A stretch of DNA of 64,000 bases from Acinetobacter marinus (GTDB lineage Bacteria > Pseudomonadota > Gammaproteobacteria > Pseudomonadales > Moraxellaceae): positions 124,001-188,000 of the forward strand of contig NZ_FMYK01000004.1 in assembly GCF_900096915.1 (NCBI RefSeq), given 5' to 3'. The translations under genes and the position numbers were made by a program. Numbering within the stretch: position 1 is the first letter of the stretch; each line of letters opens with the position of its first letter. Positions 18,249-28,492 of this stretch are shown here, one piece after another. The notes beneath the pieces were generated by a model that was not told where the DNA came from, made no database searches, and saw only the letters and a list, made by a program, of their open reading frames with translations.

Positions 18249-19298
18249 TTACAGCAATTGTTCAATTTGATTTTTTGCCGTGCGCCACGTTTCGCCGAGC
18301 GTGATCGTGTTGTCCATTTTCCATTGTTCTGACTGCGCTTGTGTAGTGTGAAAATCGAGCAACTGACCACGCATACGTTCTAGTCGAGCTTGATTTGGTA
18401 GAGCAAGGTTTTGAATCCCTTCTAAGGCAACGCACGCTGCCTGACGGTCATTACAAACCAGTCCCATATCACAGCCTGCTTGCAGGGCTGCCTGAATACG
18501 TGCATCTGCGCCACCCGCAACACAAGCCGCTTGCATGGATAGATCATCAGAAAATAGCACGCCATCAAAACCAAGCTGACCACGCAAGATTTCTTGAATC
18601 CAAAAAGGTGAGAACCCCGCAGGATTTGGGTCGACATTTTCATAGATCACATGTGCAGGCATGATCGCATCCAATGATGGCATCAGGGCTTTAAAGGTCG
18701 TCATATCATGCGCTTCAATCTCGGCAAACGGGCGTGAATCAATTGCCGCAGCAATATGTGAATCTGCTTTGACAGAGCCATGTCCAGGGAAATGTTTCCC
18801 CGTAGTTGCCATACCCGCAGATTTCATACCTTGCATAAAGGCTTCAGCAAGCGGAATAATTGCTCGAGGATTCTGGGCAAAAGCACGATCACCGATCACA
18901 TCACTAATATCATTAATATCCAAAACAGGCGCAAAACTAAAATCAATGCCCACAGCCAGCACTTCAGTTGCCATCAGCCAACCTGATGTTTGAGCGAGGC
19001 GAATGGCTTGCTCAGGTTGCTCTAAATATGTATCACCGAGTTTACCCATCGCAGGGAGTGCACTAAAACCGTGTGCTTCTTTTAAGCGACGTACACGACC
19101 GCCTTCCTGATCAACCGCAATCAATATCTCAGGGCGGATTTGGCGCATATGATCGGTGAGCGCTCGCACTTGGGCAGGGGACTCGATATTTCTGGCAAAT
19201 AAAATCATGCCACCCACTTGCGGGGCTTGGAGGAGTTCGACATCTTCTTGTGTGAGTGCGGTGCCTTCAATATCAAGCATCAATGCGCCAATGGTCAT
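18249..19298 (-). CDS. nagZ: Beta-N-acetylhexosaminidase
   Basis: Cytoplasmic glycoside hydrolase family 3 enzyme that removes N-acetylglucosamine from anhydro-muropeptides during murein recycling. Signatures: ILIAVDQEGGRVRRL, the flexible catalytic loop KHFPGHGSVKADSH with the acid/base histidine and aspartate, and FSDDLSMQAA with the nucleophile aspartate. The 349 residues match the family. In bacteria with AmpR/AmpC its products control beta-lactamase induction; neither gene is in the window. Confidence 0.95.
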   Translation of the reverse strand: MTIGALMLDIEGTALTQEDVELLQAPQVGGMILFARNIESPAQVRALTDHMRQIRPEILIAVDQEGGRVRRLKEAHGFSALPAMGKLGDTYLEQPEQAIRLAQTSGWLMATEVLAVGIDFSFAPVLDINDISDVIGDRAFAQNPRAIIPLAEAFMQGMKSAGMATTGKHFPGHGSVKADSHIAAAIDSRPFAEIEAHDMTTFKALMPSLDAIMPAHVIYENVDPNPAGFSPFWIQEILRGQLGFDGVLFSDDLSMQAACVAGGADARIQAALQAGCDMGLVCNDRQAACVALEGIQNLALPNQARLERMRGQLLDFHTTQAQSEQWKMDNTITLGETWRTAKNQIEQLL

Positions 19299-19668
19299 GC
19301 TGGAGTAATCCTTGCTGTGCGATAAAATAAACTTTGTAAATCATCAGAAAACAATGTAAAAAAACTATGTAAAAAGGAAAAACAATGCAATGATTTTTTA
19401 CATTTGTGCCGTGGTGAGTATGTTAAAACTAAGTCATTGAAATTTGCAAATCAAGATTGAATTCTTGCGCAATTGAATTTGGCAGTGTTGCGCTGAGTTT
19501 GTGTGTCTTTCGATTTGCAAAACATCACGATCCATTGCAAGATAAACCGCAATATGGCTTTGATTCACAGTGTCAATTTTCTTGACCAGTGCTATTGTAA
19601 ATTGAGTGCAACAGACTGATTATAAAAGACAGCGACGGCAATTCGCCAAGAGGAATACGAATTACATT
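19299..19668. other. Divergent promoter region, nagZ and prc
   Basis: About 370 bases, AT-rich, with no convincing gene. The prc frame runs open upstream to 19606 (MQQTDYKRQ) but those codons look like leader sequence. No repeats or recognisable operators are seen. Confidence 0.4.
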
Positions 19669-21861
19669 ATGAAACTACAACATCTTGCTTGTGCAGTAGC
19701 CCTTGCCACTGGTGGCTTATTTTTTACCCATGTTGTGACCGAAGCGATGGCGGCAACCGAAACTGAGGCAGTTTCTGGTGTGATTCAGCCGACCCAAGAG
19801 CAGGCGCTGGTTGCACGTCAGATGGCGACGTTGGTGGATCGTCAGCATTATCTACCGATGCGTTTGGATGAGAAAACCTCACGCCGAATTTTTGACATGT
19901 ATATCGATAGTCTTGATCCAGATCATGCGATATTACTGCAAAGTGAAGTCGATCAATTGCGCTCAAAGTATGCAGCCACATTTGGGATGGATTTAAAAAC
20001 AGGCAATTTAAAACCTGCGTATACCATTCACGCCTTATACCGTGAAAAAGTCAAAGCCTATTATGACTTCATGCTGGCAGAGCTGAAAAAACCACAAAAT
20101 CTAAAACAAAAAAATGCGACCATCAATACGGATCGTGAAGAAGCACCATTTTTTAATACCAAGGCAGAGCAACAAGCTTACTGGAAAAAAGTCATTGTTT
20201 CTCAGCTGATTAACCTCACCATTACCAAAGAAGAAGAAGCTGCAAAACAACTGGCTTTGAAAAAGAATCCTGAACTGGCGCAAGGCGAAAATCTGGTGCC
20301 ACCAGAGGATTTGACCCCTGTAGAAACCTTGACTAAACGCTATACGCGTCAGCTTGAGCGCATTACCCGTCTGAAAAGTGATGATGTATTAGAGCGTACC
20401 TTGAATGCCATGTTGGCGACCTATGATCCGCATAGTAATTATTATCCGCCTGTGGATGCGATGGAACTGAATCGTCAGACTACGCTCCAGCTTGAAGGGA
20501 TTGGCGTGACCATTCGTCCTGAACGTGGCAATGAAGACTATACCAAGATCGAAACCTTGGTCGAAGGTGGTCCAGCCAGTAAAACAGGTCAGGTGCGTTC
20601 AGGTGATCGTATTCTTGGTGTAGCACAAGAAGGCGAACCAATGGTCGATGTGGTCGGTTGGTCGAGCCAAGAATTGGTCGGTATCATTCGTGGCAAACGA
20701 GGCACCAAAGTTACCTTGAAATTGGTTGCCGCAGGCGCACCGTCTAGCCAAGCACGCTTAGTCACCATTACCCGTGATGTGATCCAAGAAGAAGATTCTG
20801 GTCTGCGTTCACGTGTGGTCGAAGTGGATTATCAAGGTAAAAAGCAAAAAATCGGTGTCATCGAGATTCCATCTTTTTACTTAAACTACCGTGCCCGTCG
20901 TGAGGGTGGAAATTATCGTAGCGTTTCTGAAGATACTGCCAATGCCTTAACGAGTTTGTCGAAGCAAAAGGTCGCAGGGATTATCATTGATTTGCGGAAT
21001 AATCCAGGCGGGTCACTGGAAGAAGTGGCGAAAATGCTCGGGCAAGTCATCAAAGATGGCCCAGTGGTGCAAATCCGTGATGGCAATGGTAATGTCAACA
21101 TCTTTGAAGATACCGATGGTGGCGAGCAACTTTATGGTGGTCCACTTGCAGTGATGGTCAACTTGGCCTCTGCATCTGCCAGTGAAATCTATTCTGCGGC
21201 GATTCAGGACTATGGTCGTGGCATCATTATTGGCAGTACCACCACAGGTAAAGGTACAGCGCAGATTCAGCTCGATAGCCTTGCTTATGGTCAGGCGACC
21301 TTGACACAGCGTAAGTTCTATCGTGTTACGGGTGGCAGTACGCAAAATAAAGGGGTGATTCCTGACATCAAATTCTTGGATATTTACTTCGAGCAGTTTG
21401 GTGAGCGAGAGTCGAAGAATCCATTGCAGTGGGATACCATCCCAACCGCAGCCTTTAAACGTGAAGGCGTGATTCAGCCGTATATTCAACAACTGCAAAA
21501 AGCCTCTGATCAGCGCCGTGCTGCCGATCCACAGTTCCAATATCTCGATACTTATGTCGGCTTGGCGAAGCACACTGCAGATGAAAAAGTGCTGTCCTTA
21601 GACATCGATACCCGTAAAGCGGAAATTCAAACCCTTGAAGCGAAAACCCTGCAAGCGGAAAATCGTCGTCGCCAAGAAACTGGACTTGCGCCGTATCCAA
21701 ACTGGGAAAGCTATCAAGCTGCTATCGATGCACGCAGTGAAGCACGTGCCAAGATGAAAGAGTCGAAACGCCCACCGCTTCCAGAGGAAGAGGCTTTTGT
21801 CACTGAATCAGCCAAGATTTTACTTGAACTAACCAGCTTACAAAAAACAGGTACTAAATAA
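19669..21861 (+). CDS. prc: Carboxy-terminal processing protease Prc
   Basis: Periplasmic S41 protease that degrades proteins from a non-polar C-terminus and trims murein hydrolases. ATG 19669 begins a clear signal peptide (LACAVALATGGLFFTHV, then AMAATE); the frame could open at 19606, but that would bury the signal. A PDZ domain is at about residues 225-310 (TKIETLVEGGPASKTGQVRSG), then the protease core with DLRNNPGGSLEEV, the serine in SASASEIYSAAIQDYGRG and the lysine in TTTGKGTAQ. A long helical C-terminal domain completes 730 residues, as in E. coli Prc. A terminator follows. Confidence 0.94.
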   Translation: MKLQHLACAVALATGGLFFTHVVTEAMAATETEAVSGVIQPTQEQALVARQMATLVDRQHYLPMRLDEKTSRRIFDMYIDSLDPDHAILLQSEVDQLRSKYAATFGMDLKTGNLKPAYTIHALYREKVKAYYDFMLAELKKPQNLKQKNATINTDREEAPFFNTKAEQQAYWKKVIVSQLINLTITKEEEAAKQLALKKNPELAQGENLVPPEDLTPVETLTKRYTRQLERITRLKSDDVLERTLNAMLATYDPHSNYYPPVDAMELNRQTTLQLEGIGVTIRPERGNEDYTKIETLVEGGPASKTGQVRSGDRILGVAQEGEPMVDVVGWSSQELVGIIRGKRGTKVTLKLVAAGAPSSQARLVTITRDVIQEEDSGLRSRVVEVDYQGKKQKIGVIEIPSFYLNYRARREGGNYRSVSEDTANALTSLSKQKVAGIIIDLRNNPGGSLEEVAKMLGQVIKDGPVVQIRDGNGNVNIFEDTDGGEQLYGGPLAVMVNLASASASEIYSAAIQDYGRGIIIGSTTTGKGTAQIQLDSLAYGQATLTQRKFYRVTGGSTQNKGVIPDIKFLDIYFEQFGERESKNPLQWDTIPTAAFKREGVIQPYIQQLQKASDQRRAADPQFQYLDTYVGLAKHTADEKVLSLDIDTRKAEIQTLEAKTLQAENRRRQETGLAPYPNWESYQAAIDARSEARAKMKESKRPPLPEEEAFVTESAKILLELTSLQKTGTK

Positions 21862-21869
21862 GAATACAC

Positions 21870-21902
21870 AAAATGCCCTGATGATTCGGGGCATTTTTTT
21901 TG
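21870..21902 (+). terminator. Terminator of prc
   Basis: AAATGCCC/GGGCATTT hairpin with a loop of about ten bases, followed by eight T. Confidence 0.85.
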
Positions 21903-22082
21903 CGCATTATTTTTTCTGATGTCTTTGGATGATCGGTGGATTTTGACGATGAAAAGATGTTATCGGCGCAATCATCGGTCTGGTTTTGATGCTGAAATGC
22001 AACGAATATCGCAAATTGGTAGAAAAAAACTTGCGTTTTAATATAGGCTTGTGCAACGCTATGGCGGCATATGAGGTGAAAC

Positions 22083-22544
22083 ATGACGACTGACTATACC
22101 GTTTACGTGGTTGTAGGCTTAATTATTTTATTTTTATTGGGGTCCATTTTTGGTCTAAAAGTCAGCCCTAGAGAAAAAGCATTAGGACAATTACGTGAGC
22201 GTGCGCGCAAGATGAGTTTGCATCCACGTCTGATTCCTGCACCAGAGTGGACGGGGATTCCAAAGGCTTCCGAAACTCGTGCCAGTATGGTGGCGTACTA
22301 CAGTATTTTGGTGCCAGAGGGCAAATTTCCGCTACTTCGGATGAAAGTAAAGGATCAAACCCTTGAAGTCGTGCAAGGTGACCCAAAATTGAATGGGCAA
22401 GCGATCGATTTAAAAGGGATTTATGCCATCGATATGCAGGCGAATTGTGTTGGGGCATATTGGGATGAATCTGCCGACTATACAGGCGAGCAGCTTGAGG
22501 CGTTGAAGGGCTATCTACAACAGCTCGCAGCGCAGGCAAGCTAA
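22083..22544 (+). CDS. Uncharacterised single-pass membrane protein
   Basis: A 153-residue protein with one N-terminal membrane helix (YVVVGLIILFLLGSIFGL) followed by SPREKALGQLRERARKMSLHPRL, a basic helix, and a small cytoplasmic or periplasmic domain. Proteins with this layout occur in Pseudomonas and Acinetobacter without an assigned function. ATG 22083 has GAGGTGAA just upstream. It lies between prc and topA on the same strand but with separate spacing, so an operon is not implied. Confidence 0.8.
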   Translation: MTTDYTVYVVVGLIILFLLGSIFGLKVSPREKALGQLRERARKMSLHPRLIPAPEWTGIPKASETRASMVAYYSILVPEGKFPLLRMKVKDQTLEVVQGDPKLNGQAIDLKGIYAIDMQANCVGAYWDESADYTGEQLEALKGYLQQLAAQAS

Positions 22545-22650
22545 GATTTTTTGCATTTGGTTTTAAGTTTTTACGTTTCGCTTTAACATTTGGCGTAGAC
22601 AGTTTAAGTTTTATATTACTCCTTTATTAGATTGAGGACATTGACGAATT

Positions 22651-25299
22651 ATGGCGAGCACAGCGAAATCCACTTCAGCGAGCAAATCTGCAACAAGTGG
22701 GGCAAAAGGACGTTCACTGGTCATTGTGGAATCTCCTGCTAAAGCCAAAACCATTAATAAATATTTAGGCTCGAACTTTATCGTCAAGTCATCGGTCGGT
22801 CACGTGCGTGATCTACCCACTGGTGCGAGCAAATCTAATGAGAAAAAAACTGCCGAGAAGAAAACCACTCGAGCAAAACAAACCCCAGAAGAAAAAGCAC
22901 TCAAGGCGCAATCTGCATTGGTCAAGCGCATGGGCGTTGATCCTGAGCATGACTGGATTGCGCAATATGAAGTGTTGCCAGGTAAAGAAAACGTCGTCGC
23001 TGACCTGAAAAAGCTCGCCAAAGATGCCGATGCGATCTATCTCGCAACGGATTTGGATAGAGAAGGAGAAGCGATTGCGTGGCATCTCAAAGAAGTCATC
23101 GGTGGTGATGATAGTCGCTACCATCGTGTGGTATTTAACGAAATTACCAAGAATGCGATTCAAGAAGCCTTTAAAGTCCCAACACGCTTAGATACCAACC
23201 GGGTCAATGCACAGCAAGCACGTCGTTTCCTCGATCGTGTGGTCGGTTTTATGGTGTCACCATTACTATGGGAAAAAGTCGCGCGTGGCTTATCCGCAGG
23301 GCGTGTACAGTCTGTGGCGGTCAAGCTCGTGGTACAGCGTGAACGTGAGATTCGTGCTTTCGTCCCTGAAGAATATTGGCAAATCTTTGCAGATACCTTA
23401 CGCAAGAAAGATGATATTCGCCTCGAAGCGGTGAAGCAAAATGGCAAAACTTTAAAACTGCAAAATAAACAGCAAACCGATGCGGTTTTAGAGGTTTTAA
23501 AAAATGCTGAATTCAAAGTCAGCAATCGTGAAGATAAGCCGACTCGAGTCAATCCAAGCGCACCATATATCACCTCGACGTTACAACAAGCGGCGAGTAC
23601 TCGTCTTGGTTTTTCCGTGAAAAAAACCATGATGATGGCACAGCGACTTTATGAAGCGGGCTTCATCACCTATATGCGTACCGACTCGACGTTCTTGAGT
23701 GATGATGCGGTGAATATGGTACGCACTCATATTGAGCATAGTTACGGTGAAAAATATCTACCTGCCAAGCCAAATCGTTATGGCAACAAAGCAGGCGCAC
23801 AAGAAGCCCATGAAGCGATCCGTCCATCGAATGTGGCGTTTGTTGGGTCAGATTTGACAGCGATGGAGCGTGATGCACAGCGTCTTTATGACCTGATTTG
23901 GCGTCAGTTCGTGGCGTGTCAGATGACGCCAGCGGAATATTTATCATCAACACTTTTGGTCGATGCCAATGGTGTTGAACTCAAAGCCAAAGGGCGTACC
24001 TTAGTTTTTGATGGTTTTACCAAAGTCCGTGGTCAGAATAAATCTGATGATGATGTGCTATTGCCTGCGGTAAAAGTCGGTGAAGTTTTAGACTTACAAA
24101 AACTCGATCCATCACAGCACTTTACTAAACCGCCTGCACGCTTTACCGAAGCGTCATTGGTCAAAGAGCTGGAAAAACGTGGCATTGGTCGCCCATCGAC
24201 GTATGCAGCGATTATTTCCACCATTCAAGATCGGGGTTATGTGAAGCTGGAAAATCGCCGTCTGTTCGCTGAGAAAATGGGCGAGATCGTCACCGATCGC
24301 TTGGATGAAAGTTTTAATAATTTGATGAATTATGACTTTACCGCAGACTTAGAAGGTCAGCTTGACCGAGTGGCGGTGGGTGAGCGCAATTGGAAAGAGC
24401 TGTTAGATAGCTTCTACGGTGATTTTAAACAGCGTCTGAATACCGCAGCTAGTGAGCAAGGTATGCGTCGTAATGAGCCTGTGGAAGTGCCTGATGTGCA
24501 TTGTCCGACTTGTGATCGTCCGATGCAGATTCGCACTGGGACGACAGGTGTGTTCTTGGGTTGTTCGGGTTATAACTTGCCACCGAAAGAGCGTTGTAAA
24601 GGCACGGTCAATCTAGCGCCAGTAGAATCCTTAGCGGTACTGTCTGATGATGATAATGCCGAAACCGAAGACTTACGTGCCAAAAAACGTTGTCCGATCT
24701 GTGAAACGGCGATGGACAGCTATATTCTCGATGGCGGACGCAAGCTCCATATCTGCGGGAACAATCCTGACTGTGCAGGCTATGAAGTCGAAACTGGCGA
24801 ATTCAAAGTCAAAGGCTATGATGGTCCGACCATTCCATGTGATAAATGCGATGCAGAAATGCAATTTAAAACAGGGCGTTTTGGACCATACTTTGCCTGC
24901 ACCAACTGCGACAATACCCGTAAAGTCTTGAAAAATGGGCAACCTGCACCGCCACGTGCCGATCCGATCAAGATGGAAAACTTACGCTCGACCAAACACG
25001 ATGATTTCTTTGTGTTACGTGATGGTGCGGCGGGGCTATTTTTGGCGGCAAGTAAATTTCCGAAAATCCGTGAAACTCGTACGCCGAAAGTCGCCGAAAT
25101 CCGTATGGTTGCCGATCAACTCGATGAAAAATTTAAGTATTTGCTGAAAGCACCTGATACTGACCCAGAAGGTAATGCCAGTATCATTAAATTTAGCCGT
25201 AAAAACCAAGCGCAATATATCGCTTCGGAAACTGCAGACGGTAAAGCAACTAAATGGTCGCTGATCTATCAAGATGGCAAATGGGTTGAAGGGAAGTGA
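22651..25299 (+). CDS. topA: DNA topoisomerase I
   Basis: Type IA topoisomerase that relaxes negative supercoils. The TOPRIM domain opens with SLVIVESPAKAKTINKYLG and contains DLDREGEAIAWHL; the catalytic tyrosine is in FITYMRTDST. Three zinc-ribbon modules follow (cysteine sets near residues 617, 684 and 730), then a C-terminal extension of topoisomerase I zinc-finger-like repeats. At 882 residues it has normal length. A charged lysine-rich insert near residues 55-85 is usual for this group. The restriction gene begins 18 bases after its stop. Confidence 0.97.
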   Translation: MASTAKSTSASKSATSGAKGRSLVIVESPAKAKTINKYLGSNFIVKSSVGHVRDLPTGASKSNEKKTAEKKTTRAKQTPEEKALKAQSALVKRMGVDPEHDWIAQYEVLPGKENVVADLKKLAKDADAIYLATDLDREGEAIAWHLKEVIGGDDSRYHRVVFNEITKNAIQEAFKVPTRLDTNRVNAQQARRFLDRVVGFMVSPLLWEKVARGLSAGRVQSVAVKLVVQREREIRAFVPEEYWQIFADTLRKKDDIRLEAVKQNGKTLKLQNKQQTDAVLEVLKNAEFKVSNREDKPTRVNPSAPYITSTLQQAASTRLGFSVKKTMMMAQRLYEAGFITYMRTDSTFLSDDAVNMVRTHIEHSYGEKYLPAKPNRYGNKAGAQEAHEAIRPSNVAFVGSDLTAMERDAQRLYDLIWRQFVACQMTPAEYLSSTLLVDANGVELKAKGRTLVFDGFTKVRGQNKSDDDVLLPAVKVGEVLDLQKLDPSQHFTKPPARFTEASLVKELEKRGIGRPSTYAAIISTIQDRGYVKLENRRLFAEKMGEIVTDRLDESFNNLMNYDFTADLEGQLDRVAVGERNWKELLDSFYGDFKQRLNTAASEQGMRRNEPVEVPDVHCPTCDRPMQIRTGTTGVFLGCSGYNLPPKERCKGTVNLAPVESLAVLSDDDNAETEDLRAKKRCPICETAMDSYILDGGRKLHICGNNPDCAGYEVETGEFKVKGYDGPTIPCDKCDAEMQFKTGRFGPYFACTNCDNTRKVLKNGQPAPPRADPIKMENLRSTKHDDFFVLRDGAAGLFLAASKFPKIRETRTPKVAEIRMVADQLDEKFKYLLKAPDTDPEGNASIIKFSRKNQAQYIASETADGKATKWSLIYQDGKWVEGK

Positions 25300-25317
25300 T
25301 TGGTCGAGAAGCTGAAT

Positions 25318-26163
25318 ATGTCTGCAAATGTAATTAACGCAATGCTCAATCTGATTGAGCATCCAATTACCGATTTACAGTCAAATTATGTAGCCAAAAA
25401 TCGTGCAAATGGTATGGGCGAAGCCTTAGAGCGTTATGTGCAAGATTTATTCATCAATGGCTTTAACTTGGATGAAATGACTCGTTTAAAACGCATCGAA
25501 GAACATTTTTCATATATCGGAAATGATAGCAATCCGCCTGATGCCATGCTCAAAGGTGGTGATGCGATCGAAATCAAGAAAACTGAAAGTAGAAATGCAG
25601 ATATTGCGCTCAATTCGAGTTATCCAAAAGCGAAGTTGAATATTGATCACCCAATGCTTACGGCAGGCTGTAAAGTTGCCGAATCTTGGCATGAGAAAGA
25701 TATGCTCTATGCAATTGGAACAGTGGCTAAAAATACCTTGGAGTCCTTGGTTTTTGTATACGGTGAAGATTACGCTGCTGACGAAGCGACGTATCAAGCA
25801 GTGAAAACACGTATAAAACAAGGTGTCGAAACGATTGAAGGTATAGAGTTTACGCCGACCAAAGAATTGGGAAAAATTAACCGTATTGATCCGCTTGGAA
25901 TCACGTATTTACGAGTAAGAGGAATGTGGGGTATTCAAAATCCCTACAAAGTATTCAACTATGTATATCAGCGTGATTTCTCGAATAAGTTTAACTTTAT
26001 GGCTGTGATTAATGCAGAAAAATGGTCATCATTTGAGAACACAGAACAGCTTGTCACATTGATCAAAAACACTGCGAATGCTAGCATTACTGATATTGAA
26101 ATTAAGTGTCCAAATAATCCAGCGAGATTAAAACCTGCAAAGCTCATTAGCTTTTTCATTTAG
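25318..26163 (+). CDS. Type II restriction endonuclease, NgoPII-like
   Basis: Resembles R.NgoPII, which cuts GGCC. Shared segments include NNRANGMGEALE-like (here KNRANGMGEALERYVQDLF), FSYIGNDSNPPDAMLKGGDAIEIKK and DPLGITYLRVRGMWGIQNP. The GDAIEIKK segment is the likely PD-(D/E)xK metal site. ATG 25318 follows GAGAAG; a TTG at 25300 would only add six residues. It is followed 10 bases later by its methyltransferase. It looks AT-richer than topA, consistent with acquisition by transfer. Confidence 0.85.
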   Translation: MSANVINAMLNLIEHPITDLQSNYVAKNRANGMGEALERYVQDLFINGFNLDEMTRLKRIEEHFSYIGNDSNPPDAMLKGGDAIEIKKTESRNADIALNSSYPKAKLNIDHPMLTAGCKVAESWHEKDMLYAIGTVAKNTLESLVFVYGEDYAADEATYQAVKTRIKQGVETIEGIEFTPTKELGKINRIDPLGITYLRVRGMWGIQNPYKVFNYVYQRDFSNKFNFMAVINAEKWSSFENTEQLVTLIKNTANASITDIEIKCPNNPARLKPAKLISFFI

Positions 26164-26173
26164 AGGTCTAAAA

Positions 26174-27217
26174 ATGAAACCAACGATTATCAGCTTGTTT
26201 TCTGGTGCTGGTGGCATGGATTTAGGCTTTCAGAAGGCTGGCTTTGAGATTATTCTGGCAAATGAATACGATAAAAGTATTTGGGCAACCTATGAAAAAA
26301 ATCATAAAGCGCCTTTGTTAAAAGGCGATATTCGTTCTTTTGCTGATGAGGATTTCCCACAAAATTGTGATGGGATCATTGGTGGACCACCTTGTCAAAG
26401 TTGGAGTGAAGCAGGCTCCTTGCGTGGGATTGATGACGAGCGAGGACAATTATTTTTTGAGTACATTCGTATTCTAAAAGCAAAACAGCCTAAATTTTTC
26501 GTTGCGGAAAATGTATCAGGCATGTTGGCTCAAAGACATAGCCAAGCTGTGAAAAATATTATTGAATTATTTGAAGACGCTGGTTATACGGTGTTTATTC
26601 AGATGCTAGATGCTTTTGATTATGGTGTACCACAAACTAGAAAACGAGTTTTCTATGTTGGCTTTCGTAATGATTTAGACATTGATCAATTTGAATTTCC
26701 AAATGCTTTGCCGAAAGAGGAGAAGTTAACCTTAGCGCAAGCAATATCTGATTTAAAAGATAATGCACTGAGTGCAAAAGAAAAAAACAAAACCAATGGT
26801 GCAGAATGTCAAATACTAAACCATGAGTATTTTACAGGCAGTTATTCAACGATCTACATGAGCCGAAATCGGGTAAGAACGTGGGACGAACCATCCTTTA
26901 CCATTCAAGCAAGTGGTAGACAAGCGCCTCAGCATCCGCAAGCGCCTAAAATGGTCAAGGTTGGCGTGGATAAATTCGAGTTTGTTCACGGACAGGAAAG
27001 TTTATATCGCAGACTTTCTGTGCGAGAGTGTGCACGTATACAAGGTTTTCCTGATGATTTTGAGTTTGTTTATGATGCTTTGAATGATGCCTATAAGATG
27101 ATAGGGAATGCTGTGCCAGTCGGTTTGGCTCATGCGGTCGCCACGCAAATTTATCAATCTTTATATTCGTCTAGTACGGCTCAAAAGGCGACACAATTGA
27201 TTTTAGACTATGCGTAG
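26174..27217 (+). CDS. DNA cytosine-5 methyltransferase, NgoPII-like
   Basis: Protects host DNA from the neighbouring endonuclease by 5-methylating cytosine, probably in GGCC. All main motifs are present in order: I (FSGAGGMDLGF), IV with the catalytic cysteine (GGPPCQSWSEAG), VI (ENVSGML), VIII (QTRKRVFYVGFR), IX (RRLSVRECARIQGFP) and X (YKMIGNAVPVGLA). The target-recognition region lies between motifs VIII and IX, about residues 195-280. 347 residues. AGAGG before the ATG supports the start. Its last 8 bases overlap the start of the next gene. Specificity is inferred from the partner and not shown directly. Confidence 0.92.
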   Translation: MKPTIISLFSGAGGMDLGFQKAGFEIILANEYDKSIWATYEKNHKAPLLKGDIRSFADEDFPQNCDGIIGGPPCQSWSEAGSLRGIDDERGQLFFEYIRILKAKQPKFFVAENVSGMLAQRHSQAVKNIIELFEDAGYTVFIQMLDAFDYGVPQTRKRVFYVGFRNDLDIDQFEFPNALPKEEKLTLAQAISDLKDNALSAKEKNKTNGAECQILNHEYFTGSYSTIYMSRNRVRTWDEPSFTIQASGRQAPQHPQAPKMVKVGVDKFEFVHGQESLYRRLSVRECARIQGFPDDFEFVYDALNDAYKMIGNAVPVGLAHAVATQIYQSLYSSSTAQKATQLILDYA

Positions 27218-27986
27218 TCAAACCTCCATTTGGAAAACCTTACGCATCGCCATTCTTTTATTCGTGCTGATCGTCGTGGCAAAAGGCGTATGGCAAGACA
27301 ACAATCAAGATTGGCGTAAACCGATCTTTGTAGCACTCTATCCAATCAATGGCGATCAAACCACATATACCCAAAACTATATCGCTAAACTGCAAGAACA
27401 AGATTATTTGCCGATTGTTGATTATCTACATAGTGAAGCTGAAAAATATCAGCAACCTGTACAGTTTTATTTCAAACTCGGTCAAGAAGTCAAAGCGTTA
27501 CCGCCTGCGTTACCTGAAGGGAAATCAGTCTTCTCGGTGATGCTGTGGAGTTTAAAATTCCGCTACTACACTTGGCAACAACAGCAAGATTTAGGCATCA
27601 AACCAAACCTGACCTTATTCCTGAAATATTATGATCCTGCGCTACGACGAGAGCTAAAACACTCGACTGCATTACAAAACGGACGGATGGGCATCGTCAA
27701 TCTGTTTGCCTCGGATAAACAAAATGCACAAAACCAAATCGTGATTGCGCATGAGATGATGCATGCCTTTGGTGCGACCGATAAATATGATTTATCCACA
27801 GGACAACCGATTTATCCGCAAGGCTATGGCGATCCTGAGCAATCGCCACGCTATCCGCAAAAGATTGCGGAATTGATGGCAGGGCATATTGCACTATCGG
27901 AACAAAAAAGCAAAATGGCGGAGAGCTTTCGTCAGGTGGTAATTAATACGGATACTGCAAAAGAAGTTGGTTGGGTGAAGCCTTAA
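27210..27986 (+). CDS. Membrane-anchored zinc metallopeptidase-like protein
   Basis: A 258-residue protein with one N-terminal membrane helix (IAILLFVLIVVAKGV) and a periplasmic domain with IAHEMMHAFGATDKYD, a HExxH zinc motif followed by a third ligand position (Asp) as in metzincin-like peptidases. I do not recognise a named family, and substrate is unknown. The ATG overlaps the last 8 bases of the methyltransferase gene, so translation may be coupled. The function seems unrelated to restriction; the R-M pair may have inserted just before this gene. Confidence 0.75.
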   Translation: MRSQTSIWKTLRIAILLFVLIVVAKGVWQDNNQDWRKPIFVALYPINGDQTTYTQNYIAKLQEQDYLPIVDYLHSEAEKYQQPVQFYFKLGQEVKALPPALPEGKSVFSVMLWSLKFRYYTWQQQQDLGIKPNLTLFLKYYDPALRRELKHSTALQNGRMGIVNLFASDKQNAQNQIVIAHEMMHAFGATDKYDLSTGQPIYPQGYGDPEQSPRYPQKIAELMAGHIALSEQKSKMAESFRQVVINTDTAKEVGWVKP

Positions 27987-28132
27987 TATTCGATATTGCA
28001 ATATGAATTATTTTTACATCTATCGTAGAAATGTTGCACAAGTGACACACGATGCTGAAGAATGATTTTACTTTGCAGTCGTGTATTTGCTTAAATTCAA
28101 ATTTCAATCTGACCAACAGCCTGAGCCGAGCC

Positions 28133-28378
28133 ATGTTTATTAAAGCCATCAAACGCAATTATGACAAAATCAATCAAGATCAAAGCATTGCCGATGAAGA
28201 TAAGATTGACGCACTATTGATGAAATTAGGTGGTGAATACTTGGTGAGTCGAGAGGATCGTGTCTATATCTTTGAGAAAGATGGACTAAGTGCGAAATTC
28301 GATGCAAAACATGCTCGTGCATACCACTTCAAAGAATATATTTGTAAGGACATGAATAAGCTATTTCATGGCTTTTGA
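28133..28378 (+). CDS. Small uncharacterised protein
   Basis: An 81-residue soluble protein beginning MFIKAIKRNYDKINQD. The frame continues upstream to ATG 28052, but the extra residues (Cys/Asn/Leu-rich) look unlike protein. Neither start has a good ribosome site, so gene status is only probable. Residues 20-81 mix charged helices with a FEKDGLSAKFDAKHA strand-turn. No family recognised. Confidence 0.5.
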   Translation: MFIKAIKRNYDKINQDQSIADEDKIDALLMKLGGEYLVSREDRVYIFEKDGLSAKFDAKHARAYHFKEYICKDMNKLFHGF

Positions 28379-28492
28379 TGGTGCCATGATGAGTTAGACG
28401 ATGCACTCAAATTTGAGCATGTCTTTATCAATAAAATTGTATACTATATCAACAAGGATGTTATTTAAAGATCAGTCGAGAGGGCGCTAAAA

